Positions 28,701 to 33,706 of a stretch of 64,000 nt of DNA are shown here, piece after piece. The number at the start of each line of letters is the position of its first letter. Within the stretch, counting starts at the first letter, position 1. The notes beneath the pieces were generated by a model. The model was not told the DNA's origin. It made no database searches and saw only the letters and a list, made by a program, of their open reading frames with translations. Origin of the DNA: Hexactinellida sp. DTS-2022 (taxonomy: Eukaryota > Porifera > Hexactinellida); the NCBI GenBank assembly GCA_028753945.1, contig JAPNXP010000002.1, positions 496,001 through 560,000 on the forward strand, written 5' to 3'. The position numbers and the translations under genes are program-made.

Positions 28701-30700
28701 CCAGGGAATTTGGAGCAGTGGCCCATTTGGCTACGCAGGAGAGATGGAACAGCTGATAGCATTCCTGACAAGACCAAACGCTCTGTGAATGCTCTACTAT
28801 CTCACAACACACCTATATACATATTCAAACACAAACAAACTAGCTGTGATATTTCTAAAGCATATACAGTCGAAACAGTTTTTTTTCAAACCAATTATTT
28901 ACATAAAGTAAGAAAAATCCGATAGTTAGAGTAAACCGATTAAAAATAAAACAAAATTGGAATTTCTTACACATTTAGACTAAACAGTTATTAGAAAACC
29001 TATTGTTAGAATAAACCGGTGTTAAAAAAACCGGTTTCGACTGTATTATAAGAATAGTCTGACTTAAGACTGACTAACCACACATTCGTATGAGAGCTCT
29101 ACGATCTGCTGAGTCAGCTCTTCTGTCTGTACGGTGGCTCCCTTTATTCTCTCGTTCCTCCACTCGACAGGGAACTCTTCCTGTCTCCAGCGAGACTGAT
29201 TAAACCCACCCATATACCGGCCTCTGCTTCTGGGTGTCCAGTTAGTGCCTATTTATAGCACAGTCTTATAGGCCCTTATCTTGATATACAGTATACTCCG
29301 CTTAATAGAGCCACCGGTTAATAGATTTCTCCGCTTAATGGGGGTCAAAATTTCACAGGATTTATAGGACGGAATTACAGTTTGACTTGAAATATTTTCG
29401 GTTTTAATAGATTTCTCCGCTTAATCGGGCCAAAATTTCACAGGATTTATAGGACGGAATTACAGTTTGACTTGAAATATTTTCGGTTAATAGATTTCTC
29501 CGCTTAATCGGGCCAAAATTTCACAGGATTTATAGGACGGAATTACAGTTTGACTTGAAATATTTTCGGTTAATAGATTTCTCCGTTTAATGGGTCAAAC
29601 TACCTCGAACTAAAGTGGCCCTATTAAGCGGAGTCGGCTGTACACTATTACCCCTGCCAGTGCCAGGTTCCTGTTTCTCGCTCCACTGGTCTCTCTTCCA
29701 TCTGTTCTTAGACTCCTTTCTCGGAGAAGCGGTGTCCGTAGATCTCCAGTCGCCCTCTGTCGGGTGGTACACAGCTAGTCCCTACACAACAGTGATATAG
29801 CTATAGTGTTAAACTAGAGTGTTGTTTGTTTGTTTGTATGTCCGGATTATATTAAAGTGATGGGGGAATAAAAAGAACTCAAAATTAGCTCCAGGGCAGG
29901 GGTTCACGGTTGGAAAATGTTGGGAATCGCTATCATAAACAAATACAAATAATTTAATTGATTGCTTTGTGAGAATAATTCGAGAAGTATTTTAGAGTGT
30001 AAAAATACAAAACTAATTCACTGTTGTAAACTGTATATATACTCTAAGTATGTCACAGGTGTTCACATAAGTGGAACTATACTTGACTATACAGAGAATA
30101 ACACCTGCATACAAACATCAGCTATTCTGTCTGTGATACAGATAGCAACAGTAGCACGAAAAGTATAAATACAGTCAAGTTGTGAGATATAAGATCTAAG
30201 AGCTCCTATACGGCATCGGATGCTCTTATAGGATCCACTGTCGCTCCTATAACCTAGAAGCTAGCTTTCCACTGGTATTATATCTAAACAAGTATGCTGA
30301 TTTCGAATTAATTTTTTCAAGTTTTAACTAAACCTAAGTATATACTGTATATGAAAGAAGCGAGACTTCACATTATCCTAACCTCCTGAGGGTATCTTGT
30401 CTCTTCGAATGCTCTCGCCTCATAACTGTTATAATCGTTATAGCTGTTATAGCCGCCTCTGTTTCGGTCCCCCCGTCTCGGCCTGCCCCCCCTCCCCCTC
30501 CGCCCCCTGCTGGCCCTACCGTCCCAATCGGATCCGGAGTAGAACTGTTCCCTGTGCTCATAAGAACTAACACCTCTGCTCTCACACAGTTCCATATCCG
30601 GTGCCCCGTACGCCTTATAGTGCCCCCCGATGCTCCCTCTAGTTGGCTTGAATTCCGCCGCGCCCTTAGGTCGGTCTGTTCCGTCTGAGAAAGTTGCCAT
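4466..30700 (-). CDS. NFX1: NFX1-type zinc finger transcription factor / E3 ligase
   Basis: Fifteen exons joined by phase and homology: 30383-30700, 29652-29781, 29075-29248, 28683-28796, 28449-28525, 26157-26341, 25838-25944, 25177-25324, 13506-13720, 13074-13272, 12822-12949, 12085-12276, 11483-11718, 10896-11116, 4466-4775. The product is 917 residues. An Arg/Gly-rich N-terminus (about 60-95) is followed by a RING/PHD-like module (WSCQECYQLFHLSC, RGWKCPTC, YMCFCGE), then tandem NFX1 Cys-rich repeats (CGNHLCERPCHEGEC, CGHKCVEVCH and similar; about 290-740) and a C-terminal R3H domain (NHRRIVHELASYY). The order and lengths follow vertebrate NFX1. NFX1 binds promoter X-boxes and can act as a ubiquitin ligase. 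Introns 5 and 8 contain other genes. The exon 3/4 junction is the least certain; as joined, the second RING Cys is absent. Confidence 0.88.
4925..5020. repeat. hAT-like terminal fragment with G/C runs
   Basis: Reads GTGCACCCAGGCACGTCGCCAGG followed by runs of G and C. An inverted relative (CGTGGCGACGTCCCTGAGTGCACCC) lies at about 10550-10690 on the other side of the long-TIR element. CAGGG-CGTCGCCA ends resemble hAT-type termini. Confidence 0.45.
5612..6042. repeat. Left terminal inverted repeat of long-TIR element
   Basis: Pairs with 10067-10496. It begins in TATATGTTGTAGGCGAAATTG and ends at GTTTGTTGTTAAAG. Confidence 0.7.
6398..6516. repeat. Short inverted repeat
   Basis: GCTACACATTCTCAA at the left returns as TTGAGAATGTGTAGC at the right. 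There is a second inner match, GTTTATTGATAA against TTATCAATAT. Confidence 0.55.
7207..7277. repeat. Half copy of snap-back MITE
   Basis: ACAATCGGTAGAAACTAGCC ... ACGCCGATGATCGCTGTATAAG is nearly identical to the right arm of the elements at 13345 and 19854. The left arm is missing here. Confidence 0.7.
7784..7975. mobile_element. hAT-like MITE with near-perfect 8-bp duplication
   Basis: Starts CAGGGGTTTATCCAGG and ends TTCCCTG. Flanks are GATATACT and GATGTACT, an 8-bp target duplication with one mismatch. The same CAGGGGTTTATC end occurs in the element at 46647. Confidence 0.6.
8921..9003. repeat. Perfect 33-bp hairpin, GC-rich
   Basis: The arm 8921-8953 is exactly reverse-complementary to 8971-9003, with a 17-nt loop. 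It is much more GC-rich than its surroundings. The arm starts GTTGCAGCGTGTACGC. Confidence 0.75.
10067..10496. repeat. Right terminal inverted repeat of long-TIR element
   Basis: Reverse complement of 5612-6042. An (AAT)n run follows it at 10498-10522. Confidence 0.7.
10812..10864. repeat. MITE family 1, right-end fragment
   Basis: Only the right third is present, ending TGTTCGTACTAACGAGGTTC TACTG, next to NFX1 exon 14. Confidence 0.65.
10896..13720 (-). CDS. NFX1: NFX1 exons 9-14, zinc-finger repeats
   Basis: Six exons (13506-13720, 13074-13272, 12822-12949, 12085-12276, 11483-11718, 10896-11116) encode most of the tandem NFX1 fingers and the CSCGRK-containing linker before the R3H domain. 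Diagnostic strings are CNKKMQCGRHRC across the exon 10/11 junction, FDELNCHCGGEVMYPP in exon 12 and LDCDEECLKEDW in exon 14. Every intron between them carries at least one MITE or simple repeat. Confidence 0.9.
11254..11382. repeat. MITE family 3
   Basis: Complete short copy, CAGTCAGGTCTGCTTATTGTG to AATAACCTGACTG, in an NFX1 intron. Confidence 0.85.
11835..11986. repeat. MITE family 4 (CTCGTTATAACGAAGTGC type)
   Basis: CAGTCAAATCTCGTTATAACG to TATAACGGGAGTTCACTG, with the internal GGACCTGTAAATTCCTTCG and GCATTTAG-CTCTGGG blocks of the family. Confidence 0.85.
12339..12475. repeat. MITE family 2
   Basis: Inverted, diverged copy with the internal CAACCGTTTTCCAACAT block; it ends GATATCTACTG. 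It abuts the next element. Confidence 0.7.
12478..12649. repeat. MITE family 6 (AAAACTTCCAAAAGTGAACACC type)
   Basis: CAGTAAAACTTCCAAAAGTG at the left and TTCGCTTTCTGAAGTTTTACTG at the right. Only one full copy is seen in this window. Confidence 0.75.
12955..13070. repeat. Simple repeat, AAAC/AAAT-rich
   Basis: Degenerate tetranucleotide run in an NFX1 intron. It creates spurious Cys/Leu/Phe-rich minus-strand ORFs. Confidence 0.9.
13345..13487. repeat. Snap-back MITE
   Basis: A ~68-bp arm (TTTACTTATCC...CGATGGTG) is followed almost directly by its reverse complement. A second full copy is at 19854-20033 and a half copy at 7207. It would fold as one long hairpin. Confidence 0.8.
13871..15520 (+). 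CDS. Frizzled-like 7TM receptor A (divergent member)
   Basis: Intronless, 549 residues. It has one hydrophobic segment at about 78-104, a Cys-containing ectodomain, then seven segments from about 165 to 525. The linker before the 7TM block (INCSYGFEF, LCLPPCHWHP) is the equivalent of ECP-MYIFVPED-C-P-CG in its three neighbours and recalls the C-x(n)-C-x-x-C linker of Frizzled. It shares the TDIPDHEYLFC loop after TM2 and GCITLES in the last extracellular loop with the others. There is no Cys-rich Wnt-binding domain and no KTxxxW. It lacks the RRKSxIFSI motif but has KMFSLKR. Class F affiliation is inferred; another class is possible. Confidence 0.55.
   Translation: MNLSVDRQVGKTCEIFLNTITTEINTNAQSEEATQETNRKGNKMFSLKRMNAIKLRPSNYVNNNKKKKNCIECTPKYAKLFWLIISIIVTFLAVILVAIPLILSKIPPRPIPQANNTLWEISTELTLIRWYREIELFDINCSYGFEFNNYLCLPPCHWHPAGKTAFIAQKTILIMVDLTGIILCIISISAWVIPFIRYTVNNRSDFMSEINLNLPRASLFMQLLSVSILILLYAITDIPDHEYLFCNSIKSDLGIDFSFVSPHSDVGIELYGALFHYFTLSYLLWTVFSWLNIILIILFPLQITSNLKLKNYTFLVELLASLLTPFVAIFISINGPDETGVFTAAYGPLQIYRTISLIDHSLYNLLYEWPHYACLGLILIFNVVIVYKLKLKLIKQSALSGRKQNVGGFETRFMIHSIVIIILNILINSTVIAYRFVAYEYYWNLEEIIGCITLESNISYSLDGDVYGGMAFDLVRNISDSFYNIEIQPCSDYFLRNESVYPSFLFILSTISLRVIWLSVFVVLIPQFNPSVMYKSLKGYFSGNTQSVV
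15521..15910. other. Spacer between receptor genes A and B
   Basis: AT-rich; contains only the 3' flank of A and the promoter of B. Confidence 0.5.
15911..17419 (+). CDS. Frizzled-like 7TM receptor B
   Basis: Intronless, 502 residues. The cytoplasmic N-terminus carries KRQSTVFSIV (about 38-47). A membrane segment at about 74-98 is followed by an ectodomain with NVT, NLS and NFS N-glycosylation sites and the linker IECPPMYIFVPED, CEPQCGKWAGCG, then seven membrane segments. Features shared with the paralogues are the IDIPGYGYFYC loop, LILWLACVFFNIS in TM3, LTEIEKRYLAY before TM6 and YTACITLNS in the last loop. Overall layout matches CRD-less Frizzled/Smoothened-type receptors known in amoebae and sponges; this assignment is inference. 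It lies 390 bp downstream of A in the same orientation inside the NFX1 intron. Confidence 0.6.
   Translation: MENSNNTVYENEPQKEENTTDNSQKIDPIPVNIYKPMKRQSTVFSIVSADNVKCMLNLKPKKQLISHKYKLWLLRTIALVCVIAVIVVYLPRIFFTIKLQKQIKQKQIPTNVTAKNLSQPEQMLSELNLSNFSIECPPMYIFVPEDSLCEPQCGKWAGCGLIGFYIEKCLMAVLTLGAIILGILTISSWIFVVKTWKVKHLAIFFCAVQSLMISMLLGVIDIPGYGYFYCLERDIPWKQLSDVNTHILLYASVLTFAGISLILWLACVFFNISLSVYLPLNKRIATTKFQTTLLVVEIIIAWVLPIIFAIIIKFLGYESGLEILILQPQSAMYKGQRISHLLLILVCILMLTCAISIIYKMLAQKLILSKFTTKTIKLTEIEKRYLAYACVYLAIASIRTVLLVASDFQQTNLETDLREYTACITLNSELSNPHYGYKGTVYNYFNLTAQQPICRPPCAIALDSITIRVGLFVTFAVTTIQSLPSLVKKLLTKNKIVKAISA
17420..17951. other. Spacer between convergent receptor genes B and C
   Basis: AT-rich 3' flanks of B (+) and C (-). 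The A-rich stretch 17760-17820 makes a Lys/Asn ORF that I do not believe is coding. Confidence 0.5.
17952..19532 (-). CDS. Frizzled-like 7TM receptor C
   Basis: Intronless, 526 residues, convergent with B. The N-terminus contains RRKSTIFSIINPE (about 48-60), a match to an AGC-kinase-type site conserved in B and D. One membrane segment (about 85-105), then an ectodomain with several N-x-T/S sites and VDCPQMYIFVPED, CKPRCGHWSGCG, then seven segments. Loop motifs are LDIPGNKYLYC, FVNWLWLALINI and YAACVTLQS. The C-tail is basic (RTSKAVTSNSAGK). It is closest to receptor D and to the relic at 20354. No introns and a shared layout indicate local duplication. Confidence 0.6.
   Translation of the reverse strand: MEVSNIVFENILVEKNENESVSIQSVDQDNRSNVNVVRNVTNGEKNRRKSTIFSIINPEIAREDVKQSKPLLSVFCQKCTLKIFVISFVIFVWLSLVPQLIFEISKNVANTTNTELATNASLPEILLTYINISNESVDCPQMYIFVPEDNSCKPRCGHWSGCGVVMYYVERFIFIALDLSGIIFGVFGLISWFISFKEVKFKKHFALIICVFTAILSSLVFAALDIPGNKYLYCSNEDKQWSAVVTEYSIHIQIYTGLLFFLALSFVNWLWLALINIALVTYFPMSKILNSNSFFWKMFVVEVVFCWGSPVLLFAVFIGIGGRSHLERHIQHPRTYYMEGRFLLGLPYHIVFRLIITTFFAIVYRIRTVTLNTQKYSHNAVKVTVLEKRFIAIGILYVFLLIIRHFYGAVIGFTYQWEELNTAYAACVTLQSPISQFATSSLTNSSNFVYELLPMGLRELVPECQHPCVLAFGPIFFRSGWVIIFSITTLQPILSLRNKLMAKRTSKAVTSNSAGKNNPIRSVRSI
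19533..20158. other. Spacer with snap-back MITE, upstream of receptor C
   Basis: Promoter side of receptor C. Besides the hairpin at 19854-20033, no gene is seen. Confidence 0.5.
19854..20033. repeat. Snap-back MITE, second copy
   Basis: Same arms as 13345-13487, with the inner CCGATGATCGGTGATA unit tripled on the right arm. Confidence 0.8.
20159..20346. repeat. MITE family 3
   Basis: Complete copy, CAGTCAGGTCTGCTTATTGTG to ATAACTTGACTG, sitting directly against the 5' side of the 7TM pseudogene fragment. Confidence 0.85.
20354..20530 (+). pseudogene. 7TM receptor fragment (relic of C-type gene)
   Basis: 59 in-frame codons, from FAIVYRIRTQTLNTQKYSHN through LEKRFIAIGILYVF to GAVIGFAYQW and a stop, nearly identical to the TM5-TM6 region of receptor C (EKRFIAIGILYVF, GAVIGFTYQW) but on the opposite strand. 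The stop falls where C continues with EELNTAYAAC. No other part of a receptor is found nearby, and a MITE abuts the left side. Confidence 0.85.
20531..21425. other. Spacer upstream of receptor D
   Basis: AT-rich, with a degenerate family-4 MITE at 20893-21037. No gene is seen. Confidence 0.5.
20893..21037. repeat. MITE family 4, degenerate left end
   Basis: Contains AGTGCTTGGGACCTGTAAAT and ends CGGGAGTTCACTG. Confidence 0.7.
21426..23024 (+). CDS. Frizzled-like 7TM receptor D
   Basis: Intronless, 532 residues. The N-terminus contains PRRKSSIFSIINTER (about 37-50). One membrane segment, then an ectodomain with NAS, NLS and NQS sites and VCPEMYIFVAKHG, CKPKCGEWSGCG, then seven segments. Loop motifs are LDFPGPKYLYC, YLFWFSFAIINVS and YAACITLHS. 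The last extracellular loop holds a run of about a dozen Asn residues encoded by an uninterrupted AAC repeat, a likely length-variable site. Sequence is closest to receptor C. Ligand and coupling are unknown. Confidence 0.6.
23025..23485. other. Spacer between receptor D and NHL gene
   Basis: AT-rich flank; no MITE end or exon recognised. Confidence 0.5.
23486..24667 (+). CDS. NHL-repeat protein without RING/B-box
   Basis: Intronless, 393 residues. The first 110 residues are helical and may form a coiled coil (LHSQLEHYEQLISDELDRIL, ELQQLEEIRNNIF). NHL repeats follow from about 125: GPRGLSIDPLDNIYVSDQYNKRIQIF, GPWSVAVSGDNAYVTDA, VPHGIDIGADGHLYICDCFNDRI, and TPQGVGILSD at the end, consistent with a six-bladed propeller. 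The layout is that of a TRIM-NHL protein (TRIM2/3/71, LIN-41) from which RING and B-boxes are missing, so ligase activity is not expected. A similar gene ends the window (62698-64000). It lies in NFX1 intron 8, on the opposite strand. Confidence 0.8.
   Translation: MELESIKTRFKDLKANMTVNFKILHSQLEHYEQLISDELDRILTTVIEQAIPKQNTEFYTELQQLEEIRNNIFSATNHNDNLANILEGIKLSWNIAEFENALHNVCVIHNSILPQQKQETNSESFARCKEGHLPGELHGPRGLSIDPLDNIYVSDQYNKRIQIFSKTGDYLHHFGDEHLTGPWSVAVSGDNAYVTDAGQHGVFWFKISESKLVKKSGGKGTGKGQFNVPHGIDIGADGHLYICDCFNDRITVLDSQLAFVKQQCELQVVRPDDITVKDNNILVLDSNDPCFHVFNLEGVKIQSIIHGVSDNETRMTKWGYFFAVNWEKRLVLISDAVNHCIRVFSLQGELVQTLGQVGIEKGEFMTPQGVGILSDKRVVTVCIDKKCDMLQVF
24778..25065. repeat. MITE family 4 interrupted by a family-1 MITE
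   Basis: Left end CAGTCAACTCCCGTTATAACG and right end TATAACGGGAGTCCGCTAT are split by a family-1 copy at about 24838-24993, which ends ACGAGGTTCTACTG. This orders the two insertions in time. Confidence 0.75.
25177..26341 (-). CDS. NFX1: NFX1 exons 6-8
   Basis: Exons 26157-26341 (ELPHSCTEICGKS, CKQLCHPGPCPTC), 25838-25944 (CDATCEKQLGCGRHLC) and 25177-25324 (GDCESCCFEVIQNCYC). They correspond to the first NFX1 fingers after the RING. Confidence 0.9.
25476..25650. repeat. MITE family 3, inverted
   Basis: Has GTTCATAATAAGCGAAC and TTGTTCACAATAAGCAGAC blocks and ends CACTTGACTG. It sits between NFX1 exons 7 and 8. Confidence 0.8.
25950..26107. repeat. 44-bp tandem repeat, about 3.6 copies
   Basis: Unit begins ATCCAAATTAGCAAACAAAC and ends CTAAGAAAT. 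It lies in the intron between NFX1 exons 6 and 7. Confidence 0.9.
26345..26422 (+). promoter_or_regulatory. CCAAT and TATA promoter of the nested EF-hand gene
   Basis: GCCAATCAAATCG and TTGGCCAATGGG lie at about 26350-26382, and a good TATA box (TATAAATAG) at 26414-26422, 35 bp before the ATG at 26457. If initiation is about 30 bp below TATA, the 5' UTR is only some 10-15 nt long. Confidence 0.6.
26457..28286 (+). CDS. EF-hand protein nested in NFX1 intron 5
   Basis: Three exons, 26457-27151, 27525-27836 and 27887-28286, all GT-AG and in phase; 468 residues. Two adjacent canonical EF-hands have loops DINGGGTIDASE (137-148) and DEDGNGEIDFDE (173-184). The first loop has Gly at a usual Asp/Asn ligand position. 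The rest is basic: a Lys-rich patch (KKKGKGKIRLR, KGKKKNLR) in exon 2 and a helical C-terminal region (KVAQAQEEYKKRLTKCKEKLYKQ). I do not recognise a specific orthologue; the EFCAB/SPATA21 group is a guess. The gene fills the 2.1-kb NFX1 intron on the opposite strand. Codons are GC-richer than in the 7TM genes. Confidence 0.75.
27327..27487. repeat. MITE family 2
   Basis: Lies in intron 1 of the EF-hand gene. Has AAAACGGTTTCCATATACG and ends TATCTGGTATCCACT. Confidence 0.75.
28418..28423 (+). terminator. Polyadenylation signal of EF-hand gene
   Basis: AATAAA about 130 bp after the stop codon, 26 bp from the donor side of NFX1 exon 5 on the other strand. Confidence 0.55.
28449..30700 (-). CDS. 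NFX1: NFX1 exons 1-5, RG-rich N-terminus and RING
   Basis: Exon 1 (30383-30700) starts MATFSDGTDRP and contains GRRGRGGRPRRGDRNRGG. Exon 2 (29652-29781) and exon 3 (29075-29248) encode a charged linker ending LSYEC. Exon 4 (28683-28796) encodes WSCQECYQLFHLSCVAKW and exon 5 (28449-28525) GWKCPTC and CFCGE. The exon 3 donor (GTCAGT at 29074) and exon 4 acceptor (28797 or 28794) were chosen by phase. Confidence 0.8.
28568..28668. repeat. MITE family 1, short copy
   Basis: TAGTAGAACCTCGTTAATACG to ACTAACGAGGTTCTACTG, in NFX1 intron 4. Confidence 0.85.
28867..29043. repeat. MITE family 5
   Basis: CAGTCGAAACAGTTTTTTTTC to AAAACCGGTTTCGACTG, in NFX1 intron 3. Confidence 0.8.
29289..29640. repeat. 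MITE family 7 with expanded ~83-bp internal tandem repeat
   Basis: Ends are CAGTATACTCCGCTTAATAG and CTATTAAGCGGAGTCGGCTG. The unit AGATTTCTCCGCTTAATCGG...ATATTTTCGGT occurs about three to four times. A shorter relative without expansion is at 51923-52043. Confidence 0.75.
29782..30382 (-). other. NFX1 intron 1
   Basis: No gene seen. It holds short degenerate repeats around 30170-30290. Confidence 0.55.
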
Positions 30701-31005
30701 CTCGCATGACTCTCTGTTCTGTGGTGCGTAGCAAAGCGAATTCCTTTCTGCCTATTCGTTGTCAAGTGAGATGTATTGGCTAGCACAGAATAACCGAAAG
30801 GTTTCTGTTCGAATTAAATATATTAATTGCCCGCCTAAAACGACACGTAAAGTATATAGTAACTACAACAATATTTGTTTATTAATTGGAACACAACAAA
30901 CTATCATATCTACAACATACCAATGTCATTTGGCTCATATACACTCAGGCAAACAAACAACAACAACAACAACAACAACAACAATAAATGCAAGTGAAAC
31001 AACAC
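30701..31005. other. Upstream region of NFX1 / 3' flank of Flower
   Basis: Contains the NFX1 promoter side and an (AAC)n run at about 30955-30985; no other gene. Confidence 0.5.
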
Positions 31006-31560
31006 CTATACTTCTTCTGCCCCCTCGATATTCCCTATAAGCGTGGAGGTATCTTCGCTTTTGCCTTTCGGCTTAGAAACATTCCGCATTGAGAAAGCCT
31101 GACTTCGCTGTTCCACGGTAGAATCTCTTTCTTTTCCCTTTGCGCCTATAACGAGCACGGCATTCAATGCAAACGTCACAAACCAGAGCAGAGCTGCCAG
31201 AATAACACTAACGGAGCGACATAGCCCTATAGGCGGAATCAGCACTAGGATGTACACAACGCACCTGACCCAGGGCCGCAGGTACCTGTTGACACAGCCA
31301 AGTAGCGGCGCGGCGGTTGGCAGGAAGGAGAGGATTATCGGGGCCTCTAATAGGAAGGTTACGAGACCGAATATTATGAGGTAGAGGCCAGCCGCCAAAC
31401 AAAGCGGCGAGAAGGAAAGGAGACGGACAATCCCGCAGATAATTATAAAGAAAGCTGCCGTGATTCCCCATAGCCGGATAAGGAATGTGCAGCAAATGCC
31501 CATATCATTCGGATCCTGAATTGGCTGTGTGACTGTATTTGTAGTGCTCTGAGTAGACAT
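31006..31560 (-). CDS. CACFD1: Flower family protein (CACFD1)
   Basis: Intronless, 184 residues, four membrane segments between about 25 and 140. Family signatures are LSFSPLCLAAGLY, the acidic LLEAP motif in the second segment (the Glu implicated in cation passage in the fly protein) and IPPIGLC. The C-tail is hydrophilic with SMRNVSKPKGK. Flower proteins sit in synaptic vesicle and plasma membranes, are linked to calcium-dependent endocytosis and, in flies and mammals, to cell-fitness comparison. Length fits the family. Confidence 0.85.
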   Translation of the reverse strand: MSTQSTTNTVTQPIQDPNDMGICCTFLIRLWGITAAFFIIICGIVRLLSFSPLCLAAGLYLIIFGLVTFLLEAPIILSFLPTAAPLLGCVNRYLRPWVRCVVYILVLIPPIGLCRSVSVILAALLWFVTFALNAVLVIGAKGKERDSTVEQRSQAFSMRNVSKPKGKSEDTSTLIGNIEGAEEV

Positions 31561-31616
31561 TTCAACTGTTGGATAAATCTATTCGCAAACAGTAATATAG
31601 TATCATATTATACATA

Positions 31617-31752
31617 CAGTATAAGCTCGTTAGTACGAGCACCAACGGACGGTAAATAATACCCATTGTAGGGACCTGATTTTGTGGAACTGTTTGTTCG
31701 TCTTATCCTGAAATTCGTATTAACCGTGTCCGTTACTAACGAGGTTCTACTG
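31617..31752. repeat. MITE family 1
   Basis: CAGTATAAGCTCGTTAGTACG to CTAACGAGGTTCTACTG. Confidence 0.85.
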
Positions 31753-32039
31753 TACATATACATGTATCATATTATATATTTATATAGTACAACCTAACAC
31801 GACTATAAATGAAGCCAATGCATTTGTATGCAATCACAGTATTCAAGTTGAATCCTGGTTTTCAAAGTTATAAAACAAACATATTCTTATTATCAAATTT
31901 GTTAACAAGAATTATGTTATATTTATTGGGAGTCGCATGTAATTATTAATTTGTTACAATAGAATGAAAGCCAGTTTTGATATAAAGGATTCATCTGGGA
32001 TAATATTATAATAGAATAATAGAATAAATAGGGTATTTA

Positions 32040-32179
32040 CAGTAGAACCTCGTTAGTACGAACACGATTTCGTCCCTTTCAATGCCATTTCAATACAAAT
32101 GATTTTGGTTACTTCGAATTCCGATAAGGCGAACGCATTTTGACGGTCCCCTGGTGTTCGTACTAACGAGGTTCTACTG
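32040..32179. repeat. MITE family 1
   Basis: CAGTAGAACCTCGTTAGTACG to CTAACGAGGTTCTACTG, near-consensus ends. Confidence 0.9.
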
Positions 32180-32313
32180 TATACGTATATAATAAGAATA
32201 GAATAAATACAAATATGATTTAACTATGTGAATAAACTCTAAAAAAATGATTCGTATTTTCTATAAAAACACTAATTTAATGTTCGTCCAAACGAATTCG
32301 GCTCTAGGAGTTC

Positions 32314-33345
32314 TCAATGTTTATTTTTAAAATACTCTAAGGAAGCCTGTATGCCTTCATCCATGCTGTACTTAACTGTGTATCCCAACTCTCGCTTGGC
32401 TTTCTCGCAGGAACTGTATACATGCTTGCTACTGAATGATATGGATACAGGAGTAAAGACAGGGATTATCTGCTTAAAGGGACTAATTAGCCAACAAAAG
32501 GTGACTATTATCAAGGATAGTAGGTACATTAGTTTGGATGGGAAATGAATGGTAGGCACTGGAAGGTTAACTCCCTTTAGAATCCTAGAAACAAACTCCC
32601 AGAAGAGAATCGGAGAATCGTTAGTGACATTATAAGCCGCACCACAGCTTGAAGATCCGAGGCATAAGCTCTCACCAGCTAGAATTAGCCCGTGCGTCAC
32701 ATTACGCACATAAGTGAAGTCTATCAGATTATTACCGGATCCTATTATAAACACGTTCCTATATCGACCTGTGGTTATAATTCCAGGGATGGTATAAGGG
32801 TCCCTGGGCCCAAACATGCCGTTCGGCCGAATAGCACAAGTCATTAACTCAGTGGAGTTAGCTCGTAGCACAATTTGTTCTTGCAGTACCTTGCTCGCTA
32901 TGTAGTTATCTAGAGGCTTAGTTGAATAGGGGAGCTGCTCGTTGCCATTAACCATATTATCACCGTTGTACACTACAAACGCAGTGCTTGTGTGCACCAG
33001 TTTCCTAACCCCAGATTCCTTACAGGCTCTAATAAGCGCCTCTGTCCCCTGTATGTGAACTCTGTTAAACATAGCCCAGTAAGCAAACCCTAGTACTGGG
33101 GGGGCGGCCGAACAGTTGAATACAATCTCGCAATCTTTGAGAGCGTTTTTAAGAAGCGACATATCACAAATGTCGCCTTGAAACGAGGTTATATTGTCTG
33201 TAGGTTCGACATGTTTTAAATCGAAAATACTAACTTTGTAACCGCGAGAAATCAGGTCCTCCACTAGGTGACCCCCGAGGAACCCCGCGCCCCCGACAAC
33301 CAAACACCTCGGCTTGGAATGTGTCCTCTGTATCCCGTCAGACAT
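32314..33345 (-). CDS. NSDHL: Sterol-4-alpha-carboxylate 3-dehydrogenase, decarboxylating
   Basis: Intronless, 343 residues, close to human NSDHL. Rossmann nucleotide site GGAGFLGGH near residue 18, NVTN-type block and the short-chain dehydrogenase active-site pair in DNYIASK (Tyr-x3-Lys). AIRPNGMFGPRDP and NLIDFTYVRNVTHG are strongly conserved. A hydrophobic stretch near 275-295 (LMYLLSLIIVTFCWLISPF) fits the known membrane or lipid-droplet attachment. It removes the C4 carboxyl during sterol C4 demethylation at the ER. The presence of this gene suggests active sterol processing. A plain 3-beta-HSD is less likely given the close NSDHL match. Confidence 0.88.
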   Translation of the reverse strand: MSDGIQRTHSKPRCLVVGGAGFLGGHLVEDLISRGYKVSIFDLKHVEPTDNITSFQGDICDMSLLKNALKDCEIVFNCSAAPPVLGFAYWAMFNRVHIQGTEALIRACKESGVRKLVHTSTAFVVYNGDNMVNGNEQLPYSTKPLDNYIASKVLQEQIVLRANSTELMTCAIRPNGMFGPRDPYTIPGIITTGRYRNVFIIGSGNNLIDFTYVRNVTHGLILAGESLCLGSSSCGAAYNVTNDSPILFWEFVSRILKGVNLPVPTIHFPSKLMYLLSLIIVTFCWLISPFKQIIPVFTPVSISFSSKHVYSSCEKAKRELGYTVKYSMDEGIQASLEYFKNKH

Positions 33346-33706
33346 TCGCTATTTACACAGTTAGAAGTTAAGTTATACAAATACAAATAATGGAAGTTAT
33401 ACAAATACAAATAATAGAGTATAAATGGATATTTAATATTCTATAAACTAATGTTGTTGTCAGCAAAGTTTGCATAAGCTATTTGGGTTTAATTAATTAA
33501 CTGTAATTAAATACCAATCACTTGTAAGTTGTAACTGGTGGTCAAATGAAGTGAAAATTTCCATAATAGGAGAAAACAAACAACAAACAACGGCGTTCAC
33601 TTATCTGTAAAAATAGAGTAGAGCGATATTTAAAATTCTATGTTATAAACTAACCTCGAAATTAATTAAGAATAGGACTCACTAGTTAAGTTCCAAATTA
33701 CTCGAT
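33346..33706. other. Spacer NSDHL-glycerol kinase
   Basis: AT-rich promoter side of NSDHL. A direct repeat of TTATACAAATACAAATAATGG lies at about 33370-33420; nothing else is seen. Confidence 0.5.

Larger units (their letters stand above)
31561..32313. other. Spacer Flower-NSDHL with two family-1 MITEs
   Basis: Holds MITEs at 31617-31752 and 32040-32179. The rest is AT-rich without coding signal. Confidence 0.6.

Noticed and set aside
30372-30786. Gly/Arg-rich 137-codon minus-strand ORF
   Set aside because: Alternative frame of NFX1 exon 1; the frame beginning at 30700 matches the gene structure.
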